From: a virus
DNA: 43,150 nucleotides
IMG/VR virus record: IMGVR_UViG_3300009032_000005
Span: 1-43,150 of that record
Direction: 5' to 3' (one strand)
The translations under genes were made by a program, and so were the position numbers. Of this stretch, positions 1-6,074 are shown piece after piece; within the stretch, counting starts at the first letter, position 1; each line of letters opens with the position of its first letter. The notes below the pieces were generated by a model, which saw nothing but the letters and a program-made list of their open reading frames with translations, was not told where the DNA came from and made no database searches.

Positions 1-181
1 AGAAGTTTACATCAAGTCTATACAATGATGGAACCAGCGCAACATTCGCATACCTAATTCCTGTGGTTGTCTCATCGCCTGTATGAAGCTCGAAGTAGTT
101 CCTAATCTCTGGCAGCGGACGAAACTCACCAAACACTTCTACTACTGCATCTTGATCGGGATAGGTTGTCACACGATTGAT
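1..181. repeat. Terminal overlap, left copy
   Basis: These 181 bases recur at 42970-43150 with only two mismatches, adjacent at 81-82 (GT here, AC in the other copy). A coding sequence runs through the repeat in frame, so this is most simply the overlap of a circular or circularly permuted genome and not a physical end. Removing one copy gives a 42,969-bp unit. Confidence 0.9.
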
Positions 182-481
182 GACAGACACAGTAGTCATC
201 ACGCGCAAACCACCGTTGATACGATGAGCATTTGTAGTGAAGTTTACAGCAACAGGTGTATCGCCTCGAACATGCGTAAAGGATGCAGATGCCAAAGCAC
301 CTACATTCCCTTGCACCATCGAAGCTGTAAGGGCGTTTAATCTCGCAGCATCACGAGACTTAAGACGCCGCTTTAATTGATGATAGCCGGATGTGCCTTT
401 GGTTTTACTTACCATCGGCCGACCATCAAAGAAGTCAGGCACGCAACTGACCACGCCCATTGCCGCTTGCGTCAGCGACAT
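1..481 (-). CDS. Late structural-type protein, N-terminal part; gene split by the window ends
   Basis: Read leftwards from ATG 481, the frame stays open to base 1 and continues at 42969-42941, giving a 169-aa protein that starts MSLTQAAMGVV and ends LDITPMDT. I do not recognise the family. It is the second gene of the leftward late block, just before a gene for a repeat-rich putative tail protein, so a tail or baseplate role is plausible by position only. The start is uncertain: ATG 481 has a modest AGGGTG-like site upstream and overlaps the previous gene by 47 bases, while ATG 460 or ATG 415 would shorten the product. The two mismatched bases of the terminal overlap change one residue: Thr (ACA) in this copy, Val (GTA) in the right-hand copy. 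Confidence 0.75.
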   Translation of the reverse strand, partial: MSLTQAAMGVVSCVPDFFDGRPMVSKTKGTSGYHQLKRRLKSRDAARLNALTASMVQGNVGALASASFTHVRGDTPVAVNFTTNAHRINGGLRVMTTVSVINRVTTYPDQDAVVEVFGEFRPLPEIRNYFELHTGDETTTGIRYANVALVPSLYRLDVNF

Positions 482-857
482 ATGTATATGCACCCTGCTG
501 AAGCAAGAGTAGTGCGGTCAATGCTGTCTTGTCTGCCGCCGTTGCTGTAATGGATGTATCAAAGGACTTCATAAGACTAAGCCCACCAATGAGGTTGGGA
601 TCAGTTGGCCCCTGCACACGAAAGATACTGTTGGTGACAGTGGTTCCAGTATCACCGACAATCAAAGCACGAAACTTGTTCCGCAGCTTTCGATTGCCTA
701 GCTTTCGCATACGTTGCATGATTGCGCGATCAGACTGTGACAACTTGTTGTAAAGGGTTGTGCCACTTGCTGCACCTGTAAGAGCACTGCCAACGCCGAG
801 TGTGCCCGTGTATCCTGTGAAGGGAATTGTGCCGTTATTCAGCCCATACGTGGTCAT
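435..857 (-). CDS. Hypothetical late protein, first gene of the leftward block
   Basis: A 140-aa product beginning MTTYGLNNGTIPFTG. It is Gly/Thr-rich at the N-terminus, has a basic helix around QRMRKLGNRKLRNKFRAL, and then an Ala/Thr-rich C-terminal part. No family is recognised. It is the promoter-proximal gene of the late transcription unit, about 0.6 kb downstream of the leftward promoter at 1456-1484. ATG 857 is chosen because an AAGG lies about 11 bases upstream; a TTG at 893 would add 12 residues but has no ribosome binding site. An operator-like palindrome at 872-887 sits just upstream of this start. Structural function is inferred from position only. Confidence 0.6.
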   Translation of the reverse strand: MTTYGLNNGTIPFTGYTGTLGVGSALTGAASGTTLYNKLSQSDRAIMQRMRKLGNRKLRNKFRALIVGDTGTTVTNSIFRVQGPTDPNLIGGLSLMKSFDTSITATAADKTALTALLLLQQGAYTYVADASGNGRGQLRA

Positions 858-871
858 GGAATGGTAAGCCT

Positions 872-887
872 TATCAATGGGTTGACT
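872..887. promoter_or_regulatory. Degenerate operator-like palindrome
   Basis: TATCAATGGGTTGACT matches the recurrent TGTCAA-N4-TTGACA palindrome except at one base in each arm. It lies immediately upstream of the first late gene (ATG 857). Its central part is identical to the sites at 5914 and 6013. Confidence 0.45.
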
Positions 888-893
888 GGTCAA

Positions 894-1455
894 GCACCAG
901 GGTAAGGCAGCTTATCAGGCTTTTGTCAAGTGTGCAAGCCTCCTAGCCCGGCAAGCGAAGCGCAGCCGGAAACCGGCAACAAGCCAGCAATCATCGCAAC
1001 AACCGGCAACAAGGCAATCACCGACAACAACAACAACCGACAATCAGTGCAGCAACCGACAACAACAAGCGATTGACGATCAGCCGTTATCTCAATAGCC
1101 ATGCTAGTAACAAGATGAGCACAGCAAGAGCAGCACAACAGCGCGAGTGCATTACAACAGCATACCAACAGCACAACAGCACGAGCATCAGCACAGCAGC
1201 ACAACAGCACAGCAGCACGAACCAACGAGCATTATACCCAGATAAGGAAACGCACTATTGCTACATAAACCAACACAGCAAACATCTCAAACGCTTGCCA
1301 AGGAGTCATGGTTATGTCCTTTATAGTATGAGTGACAACACAACAAGCAACACAACACAACAACAAGAGGCCGACGACGATATGCAGCAACATGTAGCAG
1401 CCCCGGCCCGCCCCGCTTACTTACTTGCCTGCTGTGCCCTTCGGGGTAGGAAGAG
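894..1455. other. Non-coding leader region with CAACA/CAGCAC low-complexity repeats
   Basis: No convincing gene is present; the open frames here translate to Gln/Ser/Thr or Cys/Leu low-complexity strings caused by the repeats. The direct repeat AACCGGCAACAAG occurs at 971 and 1001, 30 bp apart, followed by variants with CAACCGACAA. From about 1108 to 1215 the sequence is a degenerate run of GCACAACA, GCACAGCA and GCACGAGCA units about 8-11 bp long. On the minus strand this would be the 5' leader of late mRNA starting near 1449. It may be part of a replication or packaging region, but nothing in the sequence proves that. Confidence 0.6.
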
Positions 1456-1484
1456 AATATATCATGTATTTCACTCCTTGTCAA
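1456..1484 (-). promoter_or_regulatory. Leftward sigma70-type promoter, probable late promoter
   Basis: On the minus strand an exact -35 box TTGACA (1484-1479) is followed by a 17-base spacer and a -10 box TATATT (1461-1456). Transcription would start near 1449 and run into the late block. It is the only leftward promoter of this quality I found in the divergent region. The first bases, TTGACAAGGAGTGA, resemble the start of the rightward promoters (TTGACAA, a few bases, TTGA). Confidence 0.75.
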
Positions 1485-1550
1485 CTGACCTTTCACTGAC
1501 AGCCTGCGTAATTATACTCACGTCTATAACAACAGCATAACAATGTTATC

Positions 1551-1566
1551 TGTCAATGAATTGACA
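1551..1566. promoter_or_regulatory. Perfect 16-bp operator palindrome
   Basis: TGTCAATGAATTGACA has perfect six-base arms around a four-base centre. It lies 67 bp upstream of the leftward promoter's -35 box. No -10 element is correctly spaced from either arm, so it looks like a protein-binding site and not a promoter. Confidence 0.7.
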
Positions 1567-1649
1567 CCACGATCAGCACGATCAGCAACAAGCAAGCAAC
1601 AAGATAGCTCAATAGACAGCAGACACAGGCACAAGCAAGCAACATCATA

Positions 1650-1732
1650 GGTCCAATTACACTATGTAGGCTACACTGTGTAGGCCCAATTACAAGCCCA
1701 CTTACAACTTACAACTTACAGGCCCAATTACA
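1650..1732. repeat. GGCCCAATTACA direct repeats and ACTTACA tandem triplet
   Basis: Three copies of GG(T/C)CCAATTACA start at 1650, 1683 and 1721. Between the second and third copies, ACTTACA is repeated three times in tandem at 1700-1720. No gene overlaps convincingly. The arrangement resembles iterated protein-binding sites, but the ligand is unknown. Confidence 0.65.
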
Positions 1733-1950
1733 GCGCAAGCGCACACTGACGCATACATTGACTGTATAGGGGAGTGTTTGACGTGCCCCCACCGCTAGCC
1801 CATTACAACGAGGCCCGCCTTTTGGAAACACCGGGGGGTATGCCTCGTGCGTGTATAGGACAGGAATGGCGTTGCGTGCGTGTGCGAGTGGGGAGGCGGG
1901 ATCGACCACCAATCGAGCATCCCATAGCAGCCCATCGCAACGCAAGGGCA

Positions 1951-2013
1951 GCACAAGTAAAGCACAAGCAACGCACAAGTAAGCACCAAGTAAGCAAGCA
2001 TCGTGCAAGCATG
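1951..2013. repeat. Helically phased GCACAAGTAA repeats
   Basis: Six consecutive units of 11, 11, 10, 11, 9 and 11 bp with consensus GCACAAGTAA(A/C). Downstream of the palindrome at 2032 the opposite-strand version of the core appears twice (TTGCTAGTTAC at 2082 and TTGCTAGTTGC at 2094). The same vocabulary makes up the larger array at 3860-4072. The rest of 1733-2450 contains no gene I can support. Confidence 0.55.
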
Positions 2014-2031
2014 GTTACTTGGTATATAGTG

Positions 2032-2047
2032 TGTCAATGGATTGACA
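2032..2047. promoter_or_regulatory. Perfect 16-bp operator palindrome
   Basis: TGTCAATGGATTGACA has perfect arms and is identical over all 16 bases to the site at 9553. It lies in non-coding DNA between phased repeats and the first rightward promoter. Confidence 0.7.
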
Positions 2048-2381
2048 GTGCAAGCATAGTTGCATTGGTAGCATGGATGTATTGCTAGTTACTTTGCTAG
2101 TTGCTTAGTGTGTTGCAATGCAGCATCTTGTGTCGCACCCGTGACCATTTCACAATGCGTATATGCCTGCAATGCTCATACAAGCCCATACAAGCCATGC
2201 ATGAGTGTCGTGTATGATTGCCTATGCCAACACAAAGGGGCTTCAGCGTGCAGCGTAGAGGCGTGCAAGGGCATACGAACAAAGCGGAATGATACGCAAA
2301 CAACGCAACGCATAGCTTAGTGTTAGGTTGCTTGCACAGTTTGCGTTGCACAATGTTTGCTAGCTTGCGTGCTGGATACCG

Positions 2382-2397
2382 TGTCAAGCGATTGACA
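2382..2397. promoter_or_regulatory. Perfect 16-bp operator palindrome
   Basis: TGTCAAGCGATTGACA has perfect arms but a centre (GCGA) unlike the usual T-first centres. It is 55 bp upstream of the -35 box of the promoter at 2452. Confidence 0.7.
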
Positions 2398-2451
2398 GGC
2401 GAGTGAGCAAACGCAGCAAGGGCGCAGCGTGTTTCATGCGAGTGACGACAT

Positions 2452-2480
2452 TTGACAACGTATTGAGATGGTGCTATCAT
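2452..2480 (+). promoter_or_regulatory. Rightward early promoter P1 with embedded operator
   Basis: TTGACA (2452-2457), a 17-base spacer and TATCAT (2475-2480) precede the first rightward gene. Bases 2453-2468, TGACAACGTATTGAGA, are an operator with one change in each arm. The change in the left arm is what creates the -35 consensus. The same 17 bases from TTGACA onward recur in the promoter at 4206. Confidence 0.85.
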
Positions 2481-2526
2481 CTTTAGGTCAGGCAATGACG
2501 CCGAGACAAGAAAGCGAGTAACTCCA

Positions 2527-3543
2527 ATGACCAAAGCTAACATGTCAAACAGCGCGCAAGCTACCTTCAAAGACGCAACTGCGGCTGTGATCGCGCTCTA
2601 TGCCAGCGCTGAAAAAGCATACGCCATCGGATCGGCAACCGTATCGCAGGCTTTTTCCATGCTTTGCGCGACTATCCTGCGTATCCATGCCGATGACGTT
2701 GCCCTCGGCTCCCCTGTCGCATCGTTGCTGGAAATGTTTAGTGAGAAAGAGGCAAATGCGTCTTTCAAGGCATTCAAGGCTGCGACTATCACACGCCTGA
2801 TCGGTGCCCGGCCGCGTGCAGAAGATGGAAACGGCGAAGACACTTTCATCGTCAATGTTTGGCGCGCGCGGTATGCTCGCATTGGTGCGGCCATCTTGCG
2901 CGCTACGGAAATGCACAAGGCAGGCATCCGGCTCAGCCATTACGACGCATCGACGGGCTTCTTTATCGTGCCCTTGTCAATGTTTGACCGCGCGCAAATG
3001 ACCATCCGCGCCAGTGGCAAGAATGCTCGCCCGACCGTCGCCCTGGATAACAAGCGGGAGGCCCCGATTGTTTGGATTGCCAAGCCTGATGCAACGCCTG
3101 ATATCCTCAGCGTAGACAAGCTGATGCCCACAATGGCGAACCTCTTCACGCTGCAAGCGGTGGTAGCGAAGAAGCGGTCTACCGTTAAGCCAACGGCGAC
3201 ACCGGCCAACGCAACGCCTGTCACGCCTGTCACGCCGGCCGCCCCCGGCGCCGCGCCTGGCAGCGTCATCGTGCCCACCGTGGATGGCAGCGCCAATCCT
3301 TCGCCGCATGATCGCGGCGGGGCGGGCTATGAGAACGTCCGGGCTGCAATCATCGCGGTGGGCAACGTGCTGGCGGAGTGGAAGGCAGACAAGAAAGCGG
3401 GCCCGATCACTCGTCAGAACCTCGTCGAGAGTTTCGGAAAGGATGGGTGGGCTGCGTTGCAGGAATTGGCGAAGATCGTGAATGCCTGCAATGCGGCGGA
3501 ACAAGCACCGAAAGAAGTGAGTGCGCCAGCCAAGACGGCGTAA
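2527..3543 (+). CDS. Hypothetical early protein with Pro/Ala/Thr linker
   Basis: A 338-aa protein and the first product of the rightward block, directly behind promoter P1 and ended by its own terminator at 3563. The N-terminal two thirds is Ala-rich and mostly helical by composition. Around residues 215-245 there is a linker rich in Pro, Thr, Ala and Gly (NATPVTPVTPAAPGAAPG), followed by a charged helical C-terminal domain with AAIIAVGNVLAEWKADKK. I do not recognise the family. Its codons end in G or C far more often than those of most neighbours, which suggests high expression or a different origin. The dedicated promoter and terminator fit an abundant early protein. ATG 2527 is used; ATG 2542, five codons in, is possible, and neither has a strong ribosome binding site. 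Confidence 0.8.
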   Translation: MTKANMSNSAQATFKDATAAVIALYASAEKAYAIGSATVSQAFSMLCATILRIHADDVALGSPVASLLEMFSEKEANASFKAFKAATITRLIGARPRAEDGNGEDTFIVNVWRARYARIGAAILRATEMHKAGIRLSHYDASTGFFIVPLSMFDRAQMTIRASGKNARPTVALDNKREAPIVWIAKPDATPDILSVDKLMPTMANLFTLQAVVAKKRSTVKPTATPANATPVTPVTPAAPGAAPGSVIVPTVDGSANPSPHDRGGAGYENVRAAIIAVGNVLAEWKADKKAGPITRQNLVESFGKDGWAALQELAKIVNACNAAEQAPKEVSAPAKTA

Positions 3544-3562
3544 CCTGCACAACGCAAACTCT

Positions 3563-3594
3563 CCCGCACATCGCAAGGTGTGCGGGATTTTTTT
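3563..3594 (+). terminator. Rho-independent terminator
   Basis: CCCGCACA (3563-3570) pairs with TGTGCGGG (3579-3586) around an 8-base loop, followed by A and seven T. It lies 20 bp after the first early gene and makes it a largely separate transcription unit. Confidence 0.9.
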
Positions 3595-3608
3595 AGGAGC
3601 GTCATCCC

Positions 3609-3755
3609 ATGCTGGTTAAAGTTATCTATCGTGTATGGTCGGATAAAGCCGGCTTTGGCAGGCAATACACCGATCACAATTCACGTCGTGAAGCTGACAC
3701 CTTGCGCGATCATTTGGAATTGAATGGCTATATCACCTGGGTGCAAATCATCTAG
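3609..3755 (+). CDS. Small hypothetical protein, 48 aa
   Basis: ATG 3609 follows AGGAG (3595-3599) at a nine-base spacing, and the frame encodes 48 residues starting MLVKVIYRVWSDKAG and ending ITWVQII. The pattern (beta-like start, basic middle, RREADTLRDHLELNGY helix, beta-like end) suggests a compact alpha/beta fold. The family is not recognised. It sits between two intrinsic terminators (3563-3594 and 3781-3813) with no separate promoter visible, so expression probably depends on readthrough of the first terminator. Its ribosome binding site starts one base after the terminator's T-run. The well-placed site and flanking terminators argue that it is real. Confidence 0.7.
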   Translation: MLVKVIYRVWSDKAGFGRQYTDHNSRREADTLRDHLELNGYITWVQII

Positions 3756-3780
3756 CCTGCTACTTCCCGCGCGCAACCTT

Positions 3781-3813
3781 GGCCCCATCGCAGCAATGCG
3801 TTGGGGCTTCTTT
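3781..3813 (+). terminator. Rho-independent terminator with GCAA tetraloop
   Basis: GCCCCA (3782-3787) pairs with TGGGGC (3802-3807). After a T-T mismatch, CGCA pairs with TGCG around a GCAA tetraloop. TTCTTT follows. It closes the transcription unit of the 48-aa gene. Confidence 0.8.
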
Positions 3814-3859
3814 GCGTCTAGCGTCTGGCGCGGGGTGGGCTGGCGCGGGGTGGGCAAGC

Positions 3860-3975
3860 AAGTGCAGCGCAAGTGCAGGCAAGTGCAGCGTAAGTAAGAG
3901 GTAAGTAAGAGGCAAGTGCAGCGCAAGCAAGGGCAAGCAAGTGCAAGTAAGAGGTAAGCAAGTGCAAGTGCTAGC
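3860..3975. repeat. Phased repeat array, AAGTGCAGCGC-type, 11 units
   Basis: Eleven consecutive units start with AAG at 3860, 3871, 3881, 3892, 3903, 3914, 3925, 3935, 3945, 3956 and 3966. All are 10 or 11 bp, mean 10.5, the helical repeat of DNA. Units alternate between AAGTGCAGCGC-like and AAGTAAGAGGT-like forms. The array ends in GCTAGC at 3970-3975, where the pattern flips strand. No gene is supported in 3756-4336; the frames there are repeat artefacts. Confidence 0.8.
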
Positions 3976-4072
3976 TCGTGTCTTGCGTGCTTATGCTCAT
4001 GCCTTGCGTGTGTCGTGCTCGTGCTTGTGTCGTGCCTAGCTCGTGCCTTGTTCGTGCCCGCGTGCTGTCTGG
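3976..4072. repeat. Inverted phased repeat array, TCGTGCCTTGC-type
   Basis: About nine units of 10-11 bp start at 3976, 3987, 3997, 4008, 4019, 4030, 4041, 4052 and 4062, with consensus TCGTGCCTTGC. This is roughly the reverse complement (GCAAGGCACGA) of the units in the preceding array. The two arrays form a large imperfect inverted repeat of about 210 bp centred near 3973. Origin function or a folded transcript is possible but unproved. Confidence 0.75.
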
Positions 4073-4205
4073 TCAAAGGGCAGCACGCGCGCTTGTTTGG
4101 CACAACTCTTGTGGGCGCGGTAAGCATTGACAGACGTTTCATCAGGCGCTTTGGGCTGTATATGGGGCACTGTTTACGTGTGTTGTTAGCTGTATGTTAA
4201 TAGAC

Positions 4206-4234
4206 TTGACAACGTATTGAGAGTGTGCTACTAT
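4206..4234 (+). promoter_or_regulatory. Rightward early promoter P2 with embedded operator
   Basis: TTGACA (4206-4211), 17 bases, then TACTAT (4229-4234). Bases 4207-4222 repeat the degenerate operator TGACAACGTATTGAGA of P1, and the two promoters also share GTGCTA and ATCTT near the -10 box. It drives the small-gene cluster from 4337. Confidence 0.85.
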
Positions 4235-4251
4235 CTTATTGGATAAGCGAG

Positions 4252-4302
4252 AAGGAGTTAACCCGTGTAAGCAAGTAACCAACACACGGACTACCGCGTA
4301 GT
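4252..4302 (+). promoter_or_regulatory. Structured leader with orphan ribosome binding site and GTG-TAA start-stop
   Basis: AAGGAG (4252-4257) is followed, seven bases later, by GTG TAA (4265-4270), a start codon directly followed by a stop. CCGTGT (4263-4268) can pair with ACACGG (4284-4289), and ACTAC (4290-4294) with GTAGT (4298-4302). The true gene start has its own site further down at 4325. This could be an attenuator or ribosome standby element. Confidence 0.4.
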
Positions 4303-4308
4303 AATGTC

Positions 4309-4324
4309 TGTCAATCAATTGACG
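4309..4324. promoter_or_regulatory. Operator palindrome in a 5' leader
   Basis: TGTCAATCAATTGACG has one mismatch in the right arm. It lies in the leader of P2, immediately before the AAGGA ribosome binding site (4325-4329) of the next gene. In RNA it could also form a short hairpin. Confidence 0.6.
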
Positions 4325-4336
4325 AAGGAATGTCTC

Positions 4337-4729
4337 ATGTCCCAGGATATCATCAAGCTCATCTATCCCGTTGTGCAGACGCCGTTCTCTGCCGCTGTGA
4401 TGGTCGCGCATCGCCTCGCACAAGAGACTGGCGCCGCTGCTGGTCCCTACCGCTGGGTGGTTACGCTGTCCACTCCCACCGTTCCGCTGAAAATCGCTGC
4501 CATCCGTGCCATCCGTGCGCTTGGTTGCGTGCTTGTGGGCTCCGCTCTCCCGCTGTTGGATGCGAAGCAGATTGTCGAAGGCACCCGTGTGCTTGTGCTC
4601 ACGAGCATGGCAGCGTTCACGGCACTGCTGCTCATCATGCAAGAGCACAACCAGGAGTATCGTCCCGCTGAGTTGTGGCACATCAAGGACATTCAGTTGC
4701 ACGCTAACAGCAACATGACGATTGTTTAG
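4337..4729 (+). CDS. Hypothetical early protein, 130 aa
   Basis: Starts MSQDIIKLIYPVVQTPF. ATG 4337 is chosen because AAGGA lies seven bases upstream; an ATG at 4304 would place the operator palindrome inside the gene and has no such site. The C-terminal half has a hydrophobic stretch (VLVLTSMAAFTALLLI) followed by an acidic/amide-rich tail, so a membrane helix or buried core helix is possible. No known family is recognised. It is the first gene after promoter P2 and shares the C-ending codon preference of the first early gene, which suggests strong expression. Another palindrome follows three bases after its stop. Confidence 0.75.
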   Translation: MSQDIIKLIYPVVQTPFSAAVMVAHRLAQETGAAAGPYRWVVTLSTPTVPLKIAAIRAIRALGCVLVGSALPLLDAKQIVEGTRVLVLTSMAAFTALLLIMQEHNQEYRPAELWHIKDIQLHANSNMTIV

Positions 4730-4731
4730 GC

Positions 4732-4747
4732 TGTCAATGCGTTGACA
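4732..4747. promoter_or_regulatory. Perfect 16-bp operator palindrome
   Basis: TGTCAATGCGTTGACA occupies most of the 30-bp gap between two genes, three bases after a stop codon and next to the AAGG of the following gene. Bound protein here would act as a roadblock inside the operon. Confidence 0.7.
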
Positions 4748-4759
4748 AGGTATGAGGCA

Positions 4760-4954
4760 ATGAACAAGTCATCGAGGGCTCCCCACTGGTCAGACTTTGA
4801 CAAGTGGAAGCATCAAGTCAACCAGGCTGTGCATTCGTCGTGCGGCCTGGAGTGTGATGATCTGCCAGACTATGCGTATCGTCAAGCGTTTGACGACAAG
4901 GTGCCTGTGAGTGTGGTAGCTCGTCGTGTAATTGCTAGGGCAAAAGGAGGATGA
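4760..4954 (+). CDS. Small conserved-type phage protein, 64 aa
   Basis: MNKSSRAPHWSDFDKWKHQ..., with the block CGLECDDLPDYAYRQAFDD followed by PVSVVARRVIARAK. This G-x-x-x-DDLPD-x-x-YR-x-x-(F/Y)DD pattern resembles small proteins I recall from many podoviruses (DUF5419-like, from memory; not checked). Function is unknown. ATG 4760 is preferred over the upstream TTG 4742 because AAGG at 4747-4750 is nine bases away and the TTG is part of the palindrome. Its stop overlaps the next start in an ATGA arrangement, so the two are translationally coupled. Confidence 0.75.
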   Translation: MNKSSRAPHWSDFDKWKHQVNQAVHSSCGLECDDLPDYAYRQAFDDKVPVSVVARRVIARAKGG

Positions 4955-5178
4955 AAAAAAATCGAGCGGAGGTTGTCAAGGTCCAGCAATCCATGGGGCG
5001 CCCGATCACGATCTTGATCTATGATGAAGCACGCACGTTGGTGGTGGAGAGAACGCCGACACCGCATGAGCGCACTCTGTTGAACAAAAATCCCAGAGTG
5101 TTCTGCTACGCTAATCGCAACCGTTCAAACGATTGGTCACTTCTAAGGGTGGCGACGTTTCAAGGTTTCGGTAAGTAG
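4951..5178 (+). CDS. Hypothetical small protein, 75 aa
   Basis: The product starts MKKNRAEVVKVQQSMGRP and contains ITILIYDEARTLVVERT and later RVFCYANRNRSNDW, a beta-rich pattern with several basic residues. No family is recognised. The ATG overlaps the previous stop. A strong AAAGGAGG abuts it with essentially no spacer, which is too close for ideal initiation. The real start could use the more distal AAAGG part of the site, or be the in-frame ATG near 4993, which would leave about 61 residues. It belongs to the operon driven from P2. Confidence 0.6.
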   Translation: MKKNRAEVVKVQQSMGRPITILIYDEARTLVVERTPTPHERTLLNKNPRVFCYANRNRSNDWSLLRVATFQGFGK

Positions 5179-5220
5179 TGTCAATCGTTAACTAAACAAT
5201 GTGTTCACAAGGAGACTGTC

Positions 5221-5619
5221 ATGCTGAGTCGTCAAGAGTTCTTCGAAACCACGATTGATCGGCTGATCGAACAGCGCACGCGGGCTATGCTTGAGAGCGG
5301 GGTGTGTGCATATCGAGTAACATCCATTAAATACGAACGGTTGGTCGTGAAGAAGTGCGCTATCGGGCATCACATCCCGGATGATGAATACACTAATGCT
5401 ATGGAAGGCATGACCATCGAGCACATGTCAACGGGTCGCATAGGCGATGTCTATGTTCCTTCGATCATCTTGTATGTTGCACACTTCGGCTTGCCTTTCA
5501 TGGAAGCACTGCAACGGTTGCACGATGCGGCTACGGAGGAGTTCATCGGACCATTGTTCACACGCGAACTTGCGTGTTTCGCTGAAACGTGGAACTTGCA
5601 GGGGTATGACAGCAAATGA
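5221..5619 (+). CDS. Conserved hypothetical protein with KCA-G-IPD-MEG signature
   Basis: A 132-aa protein with a clear AAGGAG seven bases before ATG 5221. Residues near the middle read KKCAIGHHIPDDEYTNAMEG. This matches a signature I know from many uncharacterised phage and plasmid proteins (KCA-x-G-x-x-IPD-x-x-Y-x-x-x-MEG), which also share the later LQRLHD helix seen here. The N-terminal helix (FFETTIDRLIEQRTRAML) and the YR residues after it also fit. Function is unknown in that family. The start follows a degenerate half palindrome at 5179-5194 (TGTCAATCGTTAAC...). It overlaps the next gene by four bases. Confidence 0.8.
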   Translation: MLSRQEFFETTIDRLIEQRTRAMLESGVCAYRVTSIKYERLVVKKCAIGHHIPDDEYTNAMEGMTIEHMSTGRIGDVYVPSIILYVAHFGLPFMEALQRLHDAATEEFIGPLFTRELACFAETWNLQGYDSK

Positions 5620-5846
5620 TGGATGAAGATGAGAAAGTGGCACTGCGGTTTTTAGCTACGGTGCCTGAGTTTCGCAGCTATGACATGGTGCGCGTGTGGG
5701 TCAAGAAACAAATCCCCAAGGAAACTTACATGACGCACGCCAATGTATCATTTGCGTTGTGGAACTTGGTTGTTGAGCGGCGACGGGAAGCAAGTCGTGC
5801 GCGCATGAACCGCCCATGGACTACGGTATTCCATCTACAAAAATGA
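5616..5846 (+). CDS. Hypothetical small protein, 76 aa
   Basis: Starts MMDEDEKVALRFLATVPEF and ends RPWTTVFHLQK. It is a charged helical protein with a basic segment VVERRREASRARMNR near the C-terminus. ATG 5616 overlaps the previous stop (ATGA), which implies translational coupling. No family is recognised. It is the last gene before a 228-bp gap containing an operator (5914) and promoter P3 (6012), so it ends the P2 operon. No intrinsic terminator is visible after it. Confidence 0.65.
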   Translation: MMDEDEKVALRFLATVPEFRSYDMVRVWVKKQIPKETYMTHANVSFALWNLVVERRREASRARMNRPWTTVFHLQK

Positions 5847-5913
5847 GTGCGTGCCTACATCCCGACCCCTGATACCCGTAATTACGTGCAAGAAAAGGCC
5901 GCTATCCTAGGTC

Positions 5914-5929
5914 TGTCAATGGGTTGACG
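5914..5929. promoter_or_regulatory. Operator palindrome with extended arms
   Basis: TGTCAATGGGTTGACG has one arm mismatch. The symmetry extends three bases further out (GTC on the left, GAC on the right), giving nine-base arms with a single T-G pair. It lies 82 bp upstream of promoter P3, whose own embedded site has the same centre TGGG. Confidence 0.65.
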
Positions 5930-6011
5930 GACTCAATAAGGGGCTCAGGGGTGCTTTTGCGGGTCTGTTGGCGTGTATGCAATAGGCTATGATACTGTTG
6001 TGTGAACCAAC

Positions 6012-6040
6012 TTGACAATGGGTTGAAACAAGACTACAAT
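6012..6040 (+). promoter_or_regulatory. Rightward promoter P3 with embedded operator
   Basis: TTGACA (6012-6017), 17 bases, TACAAT (6035-6040), then ATCTTA-like sequence as in P2. Bases 6013-6028, TGACAATGGGTTGAAA, equal the operator at 5914 apart from one change per arm. It drives genes from 6075. Confidence 0.85.
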
Positions 6041-6074
6041 CTTACTACTACCCCAACACCTTAAGGAGATGGTA

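Noticed and set aside
1073-1540. Rightward open frame of 155 codons in the control region
   Set aside because: The translation is a Gln/Ser/Thr string produced by CAACA/CAGCA repeats, has no ribosome binding site, and runs through the leftward promoter.
2023-2047. Possible extended -10 (TGGTATATA) next to the operator at 2032
   Set aside because: No -35 element at 16-18 bases and no gene start close downstream.
2097-2570. Leftward open frame of 157 codons before the first early gene
   Set aside because: It covers promoter P1 and an operator in antisense, has a Cys/His-rich unlikely composition and no ribosome binding site.
2545-3677. Several long frames antisense or out of frame to the first early gene
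   Set aside because: They are shadows of a GC-rich gene; only the rightward 338-codon frame has a promoter upstream and terminator downstream.
3681-4142. Leftward 153-codon frame across the phased repeats
   Set aside because: Its translation is the repeat pattern (ARHEHKHARHEL-type strings), and it has no start signal.
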